This document shows positions 1-8,693 of a DNA stretch of 16,853 nucleotides, piece after piece. The stretch comes from Saccoglossus kowalevskii (Eukaryota > Hemichordata > Enteropneusta > Harrimaniidae): contig NW_003135838.1 of assembly GCF_000003605.2 (NCBI RefSeq), positions 180,542-197,394 on the forward strand, written 5' to 3'. Every line of letters begins with the position of its first letter. The stretch's first letter is position 1. The notes beneath the pieces are model-generated. The model saw nothing but the letters and a program-made list of their open reading frames with translations, was not told where the DNA came from and searched no databases. The translations under genes and the position numbers were made by a program.

Positions 1-214
1 TCCATGGGCAGAATCACTTGGTTTCAGTGAATTTACATGATATAATTTGTAGTAAAAAAGTAAAGCTGTGTAATTATCCAGATGAAAATGAGTGACTTAT
101 TAAAAAGACCAATTCATTGTAGGTTTGTTTTGCTGATGATCTCCCTTAAAATTCCCACCCTAATTAATATTCATGATTACATGAATAAATTAGGCCACCT
201 CCATATAAAGACCA

Positions 215-268
215 CCTGTCTATAAAGGACAGTTTGGCTCAGTCCACTGACTGTCCTTTATAGACAGG
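215..268. repeat. Hairpin repeat with perfect 19-bp arms
   Basis: The arms at 215-233 and 250-268 are exact reverse complements (CCTGTCTATAAAGGACAGT), separated by a 16-base loop. The sequence just before (ATAAAGACCACCTG) and just after (GGTTTGACTGTA) matches the dispersed repeat family seen again near 1259-1376, 14382-14490 and 14597-14680. It is probably a short non-autonomous repeat whose transcript would fold on itself. Its superfamily is not recognised. Confidence 0.8.
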
Positions 269-1016
269 TTTGACTGTATGATGAAATATTAAAAGATCTC
301 CTGTATTTCCTGTATAAGAAGCGCATGTGCTTTTGTAAATACTAGTAATAAATGTCTGGATTAAGCAATAAATATGTTTAAATGTGGGTGTAGTACAATA
401 GTTTCATCATAGGAAAGCCATTTTTTTTAAAAAGTTTTTTTATTATTATAGTTAAAGTTGGTTGTTGGTTGCAAGTCTGTATATTTCAAGGTGGTTGATT
501 AAGTTTAGCATTTTTTGGGGTTTGGAAACTTAAAACCTGGGAAATATTCAAAATGGCAGCGTATATCAAACACGGCACTATTCATCTACATTAAATGCCT
601 GTTTGGTTTATCTGTGGTTCTATTTGAGACGAGGTTCTATTTGAGCAAATACGATACAACTAACTTTGAATATGAATGCACATTTTTCATTTATCTAAGT
701 GCATGTGCACTGCTGATATAAAATACAAAGGGTGCAATTAATAAGTGGATTACAGATAAAAATATGCTCTGTTTTATCGTGTCATACACCATATTGAAAA
801 TCTAAATGTTAGTGCATTGTTCGACAGTTATGTCTGGTTGCTTGGGCTGCATGGTGTACTGTTTGATTCAGTCATACTATCCAACAATTCACTATGATTT
901 AGTATTGCGATATGGTCTACGTTGTGTTGATTCTGGAAGCCTGCACCTTTGTTGCATCACATGTGTTGACTTATAAAACCCAGTGTTCTCCCCAGGCTCA
1001 GAGGCAAGCATGGCGG

Positions 1017-1052
1017 ACTAATTTGCATGCTAATTTGCATACTAATTTGCAT
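1017..1052. repeat. Three tandem 12-bp units with octamer motifs
   Basis: Three copies of (A/G)CTAATTTGCAT lie head to tail. Each contains ATTTGCAT, the octamer bound by POU/Oct factors, at 1021-1028, 1033-1040 and 1045-1052. The array is bracketed by a direct repeat of ACTTATAAAACC (near 969-980 and 1053-1064). The same CTAATTTGCAT core recurs singly in the 4145-4790 repeat, so a repeat origin is as likely as a regulatory one. Confidence 0.75.
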
Positions 1053-1258
1053 ACTTATAAAACCAGGAAACAACAAATAAATTATGTGCTACATCTTACC
1101 ATAGTGCATGGTGATGCTAGTCTTCAGTTTTTACTGTGAGTCATGGTAATCGCACTATTTTTGTCATGTTTGTGACAGTCTCATGGCATCGCATTGTAGC
1201 AGGGTGTGTGAAGGGCTTTAGACAGGTGGTTTATATTACACTGGTTTCTTGCGTTATT

Positions 1259-1376
1259 CCTTGGGACTGCCTAAAAGTGGTCACTATAGGCAGGTGGTCT
1301 TTATACACAGGCTGGTCATACATTATACCTTGGGACTTCCTAAAAAGTAGTCACTATAGGCAGGTAGTCTTTATAT
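1259..1376 (-). repeat. Tandem dimer of the TATAAAGACCACCTG repeat, 70-bp period
   Basis: The unit starting CCTTGGGACT occurs at 1259 and again at 1328. TCACTATAGGCAGGT at 1281 recurs at 1351, exactly 70 bases later. A degenerate piece (ACAGGTGGTTTATAT) lies just upstream near 1230. The reverse complement of 1274-1312 is identical over 39 bases to 14387-14425, so the two loci belong to one family in opposite orientation. Confidence 0.85.
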
Positions 1377-2178
1377 AGAAGTAGTCACCAATTTGATATT
1401 GGTCATAACACAAATTGAAAATCAAGTTCAAATTATTTGGGACAATAAATTGAATGTTGGTGGTCATGTGATACAAGTCCCATGTGTAATGTACAATGTA
1501 TGACTGTGTTTTATTTTCACTCAAATGGAATGTTGTAAAAACTGCCTTCATTTCATTTCTGAAAGGGTGATGCTGAACTATTGATAGCAACATGTTTTTT
1601 TTTTCTTAATGTATGTTGTTGAAAGCCCTTGCCCCTGGTCATGTTGCTAGCTTATGCTAATTATGTATTCTTGCAATTATACTATTATATGCTTGATGAG
1701 TGTTAGAAATATTGCTGTGGTCGTTGTACATACTGAACATTTTTTGAGCCACTTTTTTGCAACTTATCATTGCGGCAACTCTTTAACCAGACTTTCTAGT
1801 CTAAATTGTTCTGCACTTTTTTTTTATATTCTTCAATATTTCTGGAAATGAACCCTCATTTTAGAGCCAACAGACAAAATTTGAGTAAATTTTCAGTTTT
1901 TACTCAAAAATTTTGGCTATTTATGTACCAATCTTCTGAAGGAAAGTGTAGACTATAAACAAAATTATTTTGTGAATTTGTAATGAAAAGAGGGAACTGA
2001 TGGTGAAATGGGTTCCTGAGCATTCCCAGCATGATCTATGCAAATAATTACATGGAATCTTTCAAGAACCATTTTGGTTTTTGTAAACTTAAGCAATCTT
2101 ATTCAACAAAATATTTAAATTGAGTTTAGAATAGTCTCCTAAATGTGGCCTTGAGTGATTACATTAATAAAAATTAAA

Positions 2179-2300
2179 GCGCGGTGGCCGTCGCGCAGCG
2201 CGTGTTCGAATTTCATGTAAATAAACAATGTATTTCACACGCGTTGTATACGTCGCTATGAGTCACATATCGAACAGGAAGTGGCGTGATGACTGGCGCC
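2179..2300. other. CpG-dense patch in AT-rich surroundings
   Basis: About fifteen CpG dinucleotides are packed into roughly 120 bases, eight of them in the first 33, while flanking DNA is AT-rich and CpG-poor. A palindromic ATTGGCCAAT (overlapping CCAAT boxes on both strands) lies at 2412-2421. Two pieces of the patch, ATGTAAATAAACAAT and GTTGTATACG, recur in the same order at 11080-11106, which hints at an old mobile element. An internal promoter or an unmethylated regulatory site is the alternative. No TATA box, exon or convincing reading frame supports a start here. Confidence 0.45.
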
Positions 2301-2730
2301 CTTTAAGTTTGATTTTGTGATTAATTTAAACACTCGATTTTCGTACTGACTAGTTTCAGTGTTTCAGGGGGTAGCAAATTATAGTATTTGTTATGCTTGT
2401 CGGAGGTACCCATTGGCCAATTCGATCCTGTGTGGAGAATCAATATAACTTCAAATAAGCGGGAAAGCAGATGTTTGCCGGTTGTTGTTTCCATGGCAAT
2501 GGCTCATGCAATAATGCTCTGTAGGGTTTTATAAAAATCAGAAATTCTTGATACCAAAATAACAAAATGTGGGTGCATGTGATTAATTTGAGTGTCATTT
2601 TTTATTTTCAATGAAACGCGTTTTTTCGATATCAAGTCATGATGGAGATAATGGCTATAACATATAATGGATCTATATTTTCTCCGTTACATATGCCACA
2701 CTTATGTTACTTAAATGTCATAAAGAATTA

Positions 2731-2895
2731 CTGTAGAATACTTTATTTTTGCTTGGAATTTATTTTTGCTGAAGGAATGATTCCTATATTTTACATTAAA
2801 CTCATCAAAAATCAGTGAAAATAAATTCCATACACAATGCCCTCAAAAGCCTTTTCAGTGAAAATGAATTCTAGCGAAAATAAAGTATTCCACAG
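2731..2895. mobile_element. 165-bp MITE with 23-bp inverted ends and TA flanks
   Basis: The left end CTGTAGAATACTTTATTTTTGC and the reverse complement of the right end differ at only two positions over about 23 bases. TA dinucleotides at 2729-2730 and 2896-2897 look like a Tc1/mariner-type target duplication. The body has no reading frame of note. A related partial copy is at 5040-5175 and a similar element at 8526-8693, so this is a dispersed non-autonomous family. The superfamily assignment rests on the TA flanks alone. Confidence 0.75.
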
Positions 2896-3538
2896 TATAT
2901 GAAGTTGATAATTGATGGCTGGTGTGTACGTGATTACAAAACGAACTGAAAACATCGTTGATGAATGGAGGTTACGAACTTGTTTTACATTTGTGGTCTG
3001 CTTAATTATTTGTATCCCCTCAATAGAAGTTGTTTCAGTTGACAAAAAAAAATATGCTTTTGTAATAACTGATTTTCTAAATAATTCAGGCTTTTTTTTT
3101 GGAAAATTGCAATTAGCAAAAATTTATAGTTTCTATAACCTTAATGTAATGTACCAAAAGTGACTGATTTTTCATTGAATGGCATATTTGCTCTATTAGA
3201 AGCACATCTTCAATAAAAGCATATATACAGTAAATTAAATTCCGGGAGCAAAAAATGTTAATTCCGAAAATGAAACAATTATTTTGGCTTTGAAAATACA
3301 CAATTTTCACAGCTTGTCACAATTTGCAAACACCAGATTCAAATTTATCAATATCTTTCAACAGCGCCATCAATGTTCGGTTTGTGTTAAATAGGCTTGT
3401 GTGCTACTACATTTTGAAGTTTCACAAATGTTGAATCTAAGGAAGAAATTATTTTATGGGTCAGGACTTATTGCAAGTAATGTGTGCTTCAGTCCAGAAT
3501 GACTTTTATAAAATGTTAAACGTGTTTCATCTTTTCAG

Positions 3539-3632
3539 AGACTGGAAGGATCCAAAACGAGTGGTGACCTACTTTTTTGTGGCGGAACCAACTGGGATCT
3601 GATTGGAAGAGCTTCGCTACCAAAAGCTGCCG
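3539..3632 (+). CDS. RCC2: RCC2 internal coding exon a (start of the propeller region)
   Basis: This exon encodes 31 codons plus one base. The peptide contains LEGSK, GDLLFCGGTNWDLIGR and LPKAA, which matches the segment of RCC2 where the basic/acidic N-terminal tail enters the first RCC1-like blade (the human counterpart also reads LEGSK...NWDLIGR). The 3' splice site is a pyrimidine-rich stretch ending CAG at 3536-3538, and an in-frame stop lies shortly upstream, so the exon is not continuous with upstream sequence. The donor is CCG|GTATGTG at 3633. The exon ends in phase 1 and its last G joins CT of the next exon to give Ala. RCC2 is known as a chromosomal-passenger-associated seven-bladed propeller that acts at centromeres and on Rac1, RalA or Arf small GTPases. 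That role is carried over from the family and is not visible here. An alternative acceptor two bases later (CAGAG) is possible. Confidence 0.93.
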
Positions 3633-4022
3633 GTATGTGAAAAATTTACAATTTTAATAAACATTATTTTCAAGATTACTCTATTGTCGATTCCCCGAAA
3701 AAAACTCCTGGGATGCCCTCTCTCTAAAAATAAGAGCTCTTCTTTTACCCAGGTTGTGGCTTAAGAACTACTGTATACCATATTTGCCCTCTATATGAGA
3801 GTGTAAAAAAAATATAATTTTTGTAATCTTAAACATATTTTATGACCATTAAAACATTTGTCACTGTAGAGGGCATGGTGATGGGGGTGTGTGGCCTGCA
3901 TCCAATATGGAGTTAACACCCTATACAGCGTTGATACATCACCAAATTCTGCCACATTGACTCGGGCACACTTACTTTTGGTTGCCTGGTAACCCAACTG
4001 ATTAGACTGATTGATCATAAAA

Positions 4023-4039
4023 GTATGTATGTATGTATG
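4023..4039. repeat. GTAT tetranucleotide microsatellite
   Basis: Four GTAT units lie in a row, followed by repeats of AATAATTAAT-like sequence to about 4090. A second short microsatellite of TCTG units lies at about 4153-4166. Both sit at the edge of the larger tandem array that follows. Confidence 0.85.
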
Positions 4040-4144
4040 GAAATAATTAATGGCAAATAATTAATAGGAAATAATTAATTAATATTTATAGGCAAATGAG
4101 AGAGGCTACTCTGCAATATGCGAAGAAGCCAGAATTTCGTGGTA

Positions 4145-4790
4145 AAATTTGTCTATCTGTCTGTCTGTCCATCTGTTCCACTGATATCTCAAGAACCGTA
4201 TGTTGGTTTTTAATGAAACTTGGTAAATAGATTCTCTGCGCTAAAGTGCAGATTTGATCAGGTTTTGGTTGAAATTCATGCATATTAATTATCTAATTTG
4301 CATGATAATTAGCAAATTTTTAGCTGTTAAATGATTGTTCCACTGATATCTAAAGAGCCATTCATTGGATTTTGATGAAACTTGGTACACAAATAGGCTA
4401 TGGACTAATGTACAGATTTAATTAGTTTTGGGTAAAATGCCATGCATATTAAGTACCTAATTTGCATAATGAATACTAGTAGTCAGTTTTCGGCAATGTC
4501 ACAATGTGACAGTCTAATTAGTTTTGGGTTTATATACATCTACAATAATTACCTAATTTGCACAAGACTTTACCGTTCAGCTTTCCACTAATTTAGTTAG
4601 GATTAATCATCACATTATAATGAAACTTTGTATATATGCACTATGAAACAATATACAGACCTAAATCTATGCGTAATAATTGCTTAATTTGTATAATAAT
4701 TCATTTGTTTCATTGGGTAATCTACAGACGTGATTAGTTTAATGCTGAAAAACCTGCATATTCATTATCTATTATTAGCCCATTTCTGAT
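4145..4790. repeat. Degenerate tandem array, unit about 160 bp
   Basis: Landmarks recur in order: TTCCACTGATATCT(C/A)A(A)GA (near 4176 and 4338), ATGAAACTTGGTA (4213, 4375, and as ATGAAACTTTGTA at 4620), GATTAGTTTTGG-like segments, GCATATTAATTA and CTAATTTGCA (4293, 4457, 4553, 4683). Spacing is 162-164 bases between the first two units, then shorter (96, 130) where units are truncated. The lead-in, GAAGCCAGAATTTCGTGG followed by TCTG units, resembles the start of a class of dispersed invertebrate repeats that I recall but cannot name. There is no coding potential. Confidence 0.75.
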
Positions 4791-5039
4791 ATCTAAAAAA
4801 ATCCGATTTAATATGAAGTCATCACAGAGGTGCTCTGGAATTAGACTAAAAACCGTTGATGTAAAATCAAATGTATTTTCTGTATGTATTATAAGTTTTG
4901 ATAATGTTGACAAGTTGTGCATATCAAATAACAGACAAATATTAGTTGCCAAGCTTCTCGTTTTAAAGGCTAATCTTAAATTTTGAATTAATTTTAGTGT
5001 GTCCACACGGGAGTTCTTTCTAAGCTTTCTTTGATTTTC

Positions 5040-5175
5040 ACTTGGATTTTACTTGTGCTGAAATGGTGAATATGTGGAAATAAATTCCAGTGAAATTCTT
5101 TTTTCCTGTATATTTTATATTCAACTCATCAAAAATCAGTGAAAATAAACTTCATACAAAACAACCAACATTTTC
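5040..5175. mobile_element. Partial copy of the 165-bp MITE
   Basis: The segment around 5110-5157 (CATCAAAAATCAGTGAAAATAAA and flanks) is close to identical to 2786-2834, and the sequence upstream (TTGGATTTTACTTGTGCTGAA) parallels 2753-2772. The right terminal repeat is not found. The Kolobok-like element begins 14 bases later at 5189 and may have interrupted this copy. Confidence 0.6.
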
Positions 5176-5390
5176 AACAAAAAGTACCTTAAAGTGCCTG
5201 TGAAATGGCTGCTATTTTCACGCCTAAAATTATCCATTGATACATAAATATTATTAATTTTTATGTTTCTAAGCATGAATTATTTTTTTTAAGTAAAAAA
5301 AATGCTTTTTAAACTCAGTCTACGGCAACTTTATTTTTGTGTATTTTAAAACGAGGCTCCTCATTAGCTTCTCATTTGCATACAGAAATT

Positions 5391-5412
5391 CCCCTTGTGA
5401 CGTCAGAAGGGG
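5391..5412. promoter_or_regulatory. CRE-containing near-perfect palindrome inside the transposon
   Basis: TGACGTCA, the full CRE/ATF site, lies at 5398-5405. It sits within a 22-base sequence, CCCCTTG to GAAGGGG, that is its own reverse complement except for one symmetric pair. Its position about 200 bases inside the left end of the element suggests an element-borne regulatory or protein-binding site. Activity is inferred only. Confidence 0.45.
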
Positions 5413-6002
5413 AAGTCGCATGGCAGCTTGCATTGCCAATAAGTGTAAATAAGGCAAATTTCTTGTGCAGTTTTCTCGTTTTTGATTAAATTGTCACTTG
5501 TGTACTTGTTCGTCGAGGAAGAATGGACCATAATGAACACATAGTATTAATTTTTGTTGCATGGGGTTGAGTTTAAGATGCGAAATATGTCTGTTCTGGT
5601 GTAGCTGGTCACTGTCGCTAGACAAAATAGAATTTGACGTTGGAATTATCTAGTTATTTTGCAGGTCACTCGGCACGTCACTACACTGTTTTATTTCATC
5701 GATCGTCTGAGTAAAACTTTCAAAATTAAAATAAAAGAGAACATATTTTGACATTCTAAACATAAGACTATAGTGAAAAACGACAAATCACAGTTACTAA
5801 ATAAATGACAGCTGTGTGGAAATATACGCGTTGGGTCACGACGAGGGCAAGTGCGTTAAAAGCGGCGTTTAATTGGATAACAAAAAATAATCAAAATCAC
5901 CACACATACAGATAAATTCAGAGTGGATTCGTGTTAGCGTCATCCATGGCGTGATTGTCATAATTATAACATCATATTAAAACTTGGTGGTAACACATTG
6001 AC

Positions 6003-6036
6003 CATGGAGCTAAAATAAGATTATTTTAGCTCCATG
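6003..6036. repeat. Perfect palindrome, 16-bp arms, 2-base centre
   Basis: Arms 6003-6018 and 6021-6036 are exact reverse complements (CATGGAGCTAAAATAA), centred on GA. The palindrome is flanked by a 9-base direct repeat CATTGACCA at 5996-6004 and 6037-6045, the first copy overlapping the palindrome by two bases. This could be a tiny insertion with target duplication or a template-switch product within the transposon. Confidence 0.85.
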
Positions 6037-6277
6037 CATTGACCAAGCCCGGATTCTTATTTCATAAATTATTACGCATATCAAGCTGCAAGCATGGAAG
6101 TAAATAATGAACAGAGATGTGAATTCGACATTCAACACCAATCACCAAACAATTTGTGCTTTAGCCTTCGAAAATGGAAACAATTAGCAGTGTGTGAGGC
6201 TGTGTAATTTCCTGTTTGTCCGACGCTTCGTTTTCGTGTCACTGTCAAAATTATTCTTACCTTTTACTTAACAGGGA

Positions 6278-6596
6278 CTAAATGGTCTCTATAGAAGGAT
6301 AAACAAAAGTCAACTCATTTGAAACACTTGCCGGACGTCTCTCTCTCTTCTGAAATCTGCCACGGTGATCATGGGCTGGTCTGTAATCTATTTCTTTCAA
6401 AAGTGTTGTGCCAGGTTTACGTTGTCGGCTTTTCTCTTTAAACCTAGTTATTTTTTCACAAAAAAAAAAAGAATCTGAGGTTAAGTGGCTTTCGTCCACT
6501 GATGTCGCACCTTCGGATCGATTAGAAACGTGTGAATACTTACACTATGACTATACGTTTCACTGCAACTGCCCACAACACAACATCTAAAAACTC
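6278..6596 (-). pseudogene. Broken THAP zinc-finger frame of the transposon
   Basis: Read on the minus strand from about 6588 to 6485, one frame gives RCCVVGSC, then HTFLIDPKVRHQW, ending TKAT and a stop. This is the first half of a THAP domain: Cys-x4-Cys, the spaced His, HxF, DP and the invariant Trp. The next frame continues with DESHLTSDSF followed by FKEKSRQRKPGTTLL, which resembles the region after the CxxHF motif in THAP proteins. The second cysteine pair partner and roughly fifteen residues between Trp and HL appear lost, with a frameshift. No ATG lies where the start should be (Val-Phe precede RCC). THAP is a C2CH DNA-binding domain used by P-element and Kolobok-type transposases. 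It cannot be functional as it stands. Confidence 0.65.
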
Positions 6597-7846
6597 TCTC
6601 TCAAAAAAAAATAAAATAGACAAAAAAAAAAAAAACGCCGACTGAAAAATGTATATCGTTCACAAGTATACTGAATGACCAGTGTTATTACGGCTCAGGG
6701 GTATGACTTCCTTTCACATTTTGTCATTTGGTGGCGCACTTTCGGCGAGAGTCGGAAATCCGGAAACAGTCGACCGTTTCAGGATAGGTGGGCGTGGCTA
6801 CAACACTAGAAATATCCCAAATTTACTTGGATACGAGTAATCAATTTCAGCAAAAAAATCAATAACTGCCCATTTCAGTGGGACACAGGTCTAAAATGGG
6901 AAACGTGAGGGTGGGCATTGCACCGGCACTTTAAACTGCTTTAGTTTTCGCTGTTGTGAATTTTTATAAATTTATGGCATTTGGGCAATGCAAATTTTGC
7001 GAATTTTGCGAAATTTTGCAACAAAATTTCACAATTTTCACTGACTCACGAAATTAAAACAGTTTATCACATTCATCAAAAAAACTGTTACACTTTCATT
7101 GACATAAAACCATTTTTAATTTCATTTCATTTTGTTGTGACATAATAATTTTCCTGCTCATACACCTTTCCTATTTAATTTTCATATTTTGCTACTTGGC
7201 ATTAAGTTACATTACTTTTGTATATATTAAATTTTTTTGGGGAAAAATCCTTGTCGTTCAACCTATACAAGTATAATTTATTCATTTTATTTGGTATGAA
7301 ATATTGTGCATGCAACGTATTTATTAACTACGTGTCGTCATTTCTGCACTCTGTTTGTATTAATGCATGAGAGATTCCATTATTATAAATACCTCTCGTA
7401 ATGTAGGTCGGTTCCATCATCAATGTCACTCTGTACTTTATGATTTGAGGTTAAAGTTAAAAAAAACTCAGTAGAAATCATAACTGTTATGACTAAATTT
7501 AAAAAAGTTGAATAAGATATTTATGATTTGTAAATATACATCACAATGTGTTGAAGGAGATGACGATGCAATGAGAAAGGGAAAATAAAATAAGAATGAA
7601 GGGACCTGGCAAGCTTAGCATGTGATAGTGACAGGTGTAATCACTTGTGTTCTTCCATTTCATTGGATGCTATTTATAAATATGTCATCAAACAAGAGTG
7701 GATGTTGAAAACCATTGGAAATCCAGAAAACCAAATGCAGAGACTAAGCACACTAGGGTCTGTCACCGGCGGTAACAGGGAAAACCAGTTTATACATTAT
7801 AAATAAATGTAGTTTATTATCAGCAACCACCCAACCGGGAACCAAG

Positions 7847-7864
7847 GGAACAGGGGTGCAGCGC
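7847..7864. repeat. GC-rich repeat fragment shared with 10094-10111 in inverted orientation
   Basis: GGAACAGGGGTGCAGCGC matches the reverse complement of 10094-10111 at 16 of 18 positions, and both lie in GC-richer patches (7740-8110 and 10060-10130). The patch at 7740-8110 has no reading frame that I recognise. A fragment of a dispersed repeat is the simplest reading. Confidence 0.4.
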
Positions 7865-8525
7865 CCTCATGCCATGGTCATGCACCCTCTTACCCTGGGG
7901 AGTAGATCCTCTGGCAACCATAAAAATCTGATTGACCAGGGATCACATGTGGCCACAGTCTTCAACTGTGACCTGTCTGATAGTAATTTTAAAGAAGCCA
8001 TAGAATGCTCCATTTTAACTTAGAATTATCAAAAACTCCACACCACCCTGGTAGGGAGAACCCTATATCCCCCACTTGGTGGCACCGCTGAATTGCAGTG
8101 CTCCCTCTTGCAGTTTTTTTCTAGAAAACCCCCTGAGTAGTACACAGAATTCATACCTTGCATTTATTATACACAGGATCATTAAAATATAATATATTTT
8201 GAACGTAGAAACATCTGTCATTTATTGTAAGAACATGCGTTGTTAACCTAGCTAATAACGTATGCCTTTATTGACGAAAAGTATGGCATTCAGAGGAAGG
8301 AGTCCCCACTCTCGTTCTGGATTATCATTAGAGCCAACTTTCCATGACAATGAATACAACAGCAGTGATCATTGTTATACAAATTAATTGCAATGTTGCC
8401 TATTGTTTGCCGTTTCCTGGGGACAACAGTGACAATTGAACTTTATGAAACAATAGAGGCTACATGCCCGCAAAGACGACGATCACATATTTCCATTGTG
8501 ACTACTGCATACAAATTGCATAATA

Positions 8526-8693
8526 CTGTAAAATGACTAATTTTCAGTGAGTTTAAATTTAGCTGATTCCACATGTCAGGCATATTCACGGTTTTATCAT
8601 TTAGGTAATATGCTAAATTTTACATATTCACTGGGTTTTCTAGTTAGTGAAATAAGCAAAATTAAACCCAGTGAATAATGAATACTTTAACAG
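8526..8693. mobile_element. 168-bp MITE-like element with internal hairpin
   Basis: The ends CTGTAAAATG... and the reverse complement CTGTTAAAGT... are related over about 30 bases at roughly 70 percent, ending in CAGTGAGTTTA and CACTGGGTTTA. TA dinucleotides flank both sides (8524-8525, 8694-8695). Inside, 8625-8638 and 8664-8677 are perfect 14-base inverted repeats. Length, TA flanks and CTGT ends match the element at 2731-2895, so they are probably related. Confidence 0.65.

Larger units (their letters stand above)
1..3538. other. Non-coding sequence upstream of the first visible RCC2 exon
   Basis: This is AT-rich sequence with no recognisable exon. It ends at a good 3' splice site, so at least its right end is intron of RCC2. 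I looked for an N-terminal RCC2 exon with a phase-0 donor and found none. The N-terminal tail of this family is poorly conserved, so a short first exon could be missed. Recognisable contents are listed separately: a hairpin repeat, 12-bp and 70-bp tandem repeats, a CpG-dense patch and a MITE. The open frames at 515-721, 912-1139, 1136-1378 and 2912-3163 resemble nothing known to me, and two of them run through repeats. Confidence 0.7.
5189..6934 (-). mobile_element. Kolobok-like DNA transposon, TTAA-flanked, degraded
   Basis: TTAA occurs at both borders (5189-5192 and 6931-6934). The ends form an inverted repeat in which the left TTAAAGTGCCTGTGAAATG and the reverse complement of the right end (TTAAAGTGCCGGTGCAATG) agree at 17 of 19 positions. 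TTAA target duplications are typical of piggyBac and Kolobok. TTAAAG-type ends and a THAP-domain reading frame (see 6278-6596) favour Kolobok as I know the family, since piggyBac ends usually begin with CCC. The 1.74-kb length is short and the only protein trace is broken, so this is a non-autonomous or dead copy. It sits in the RCC2 intron, with its coding remnant on the opposite strand. Confidence 0.68.

Noticed and set aside
912-1139. 75-residue frame ending near a GTGAGT
   Set aside because: Its NLHANLHTNLHT repeat is just translation of the 12-bp tandem repeat, and the peptide does not resemble the RCC2 N-terminus.
1881-1907. 9-bp hairpin TTGAGTAAA/TTTACTCAA
   Set aside because: Short, AT-rich and without flanking repeats. 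Expected by chance in this composition.
2196-2216. tRNA-like B box (GTTCGAATTTC)
   Set aside because: No A box at a workable distance and no cloverleaf can be drawn, so neither a tRNA nor a tRNA-derived SINE is supported.
6408-6590. 60-residue + strand frame
   Set aside because: It is the antisense shadow of the THAP remnant.
5189-6934. piggyBac identity for the TTAA-flanked element
   Set aside because: piggyBac ends usually begin CCC and its transposase lacks a THAP domain, so Kolobok fits better, though not proven.
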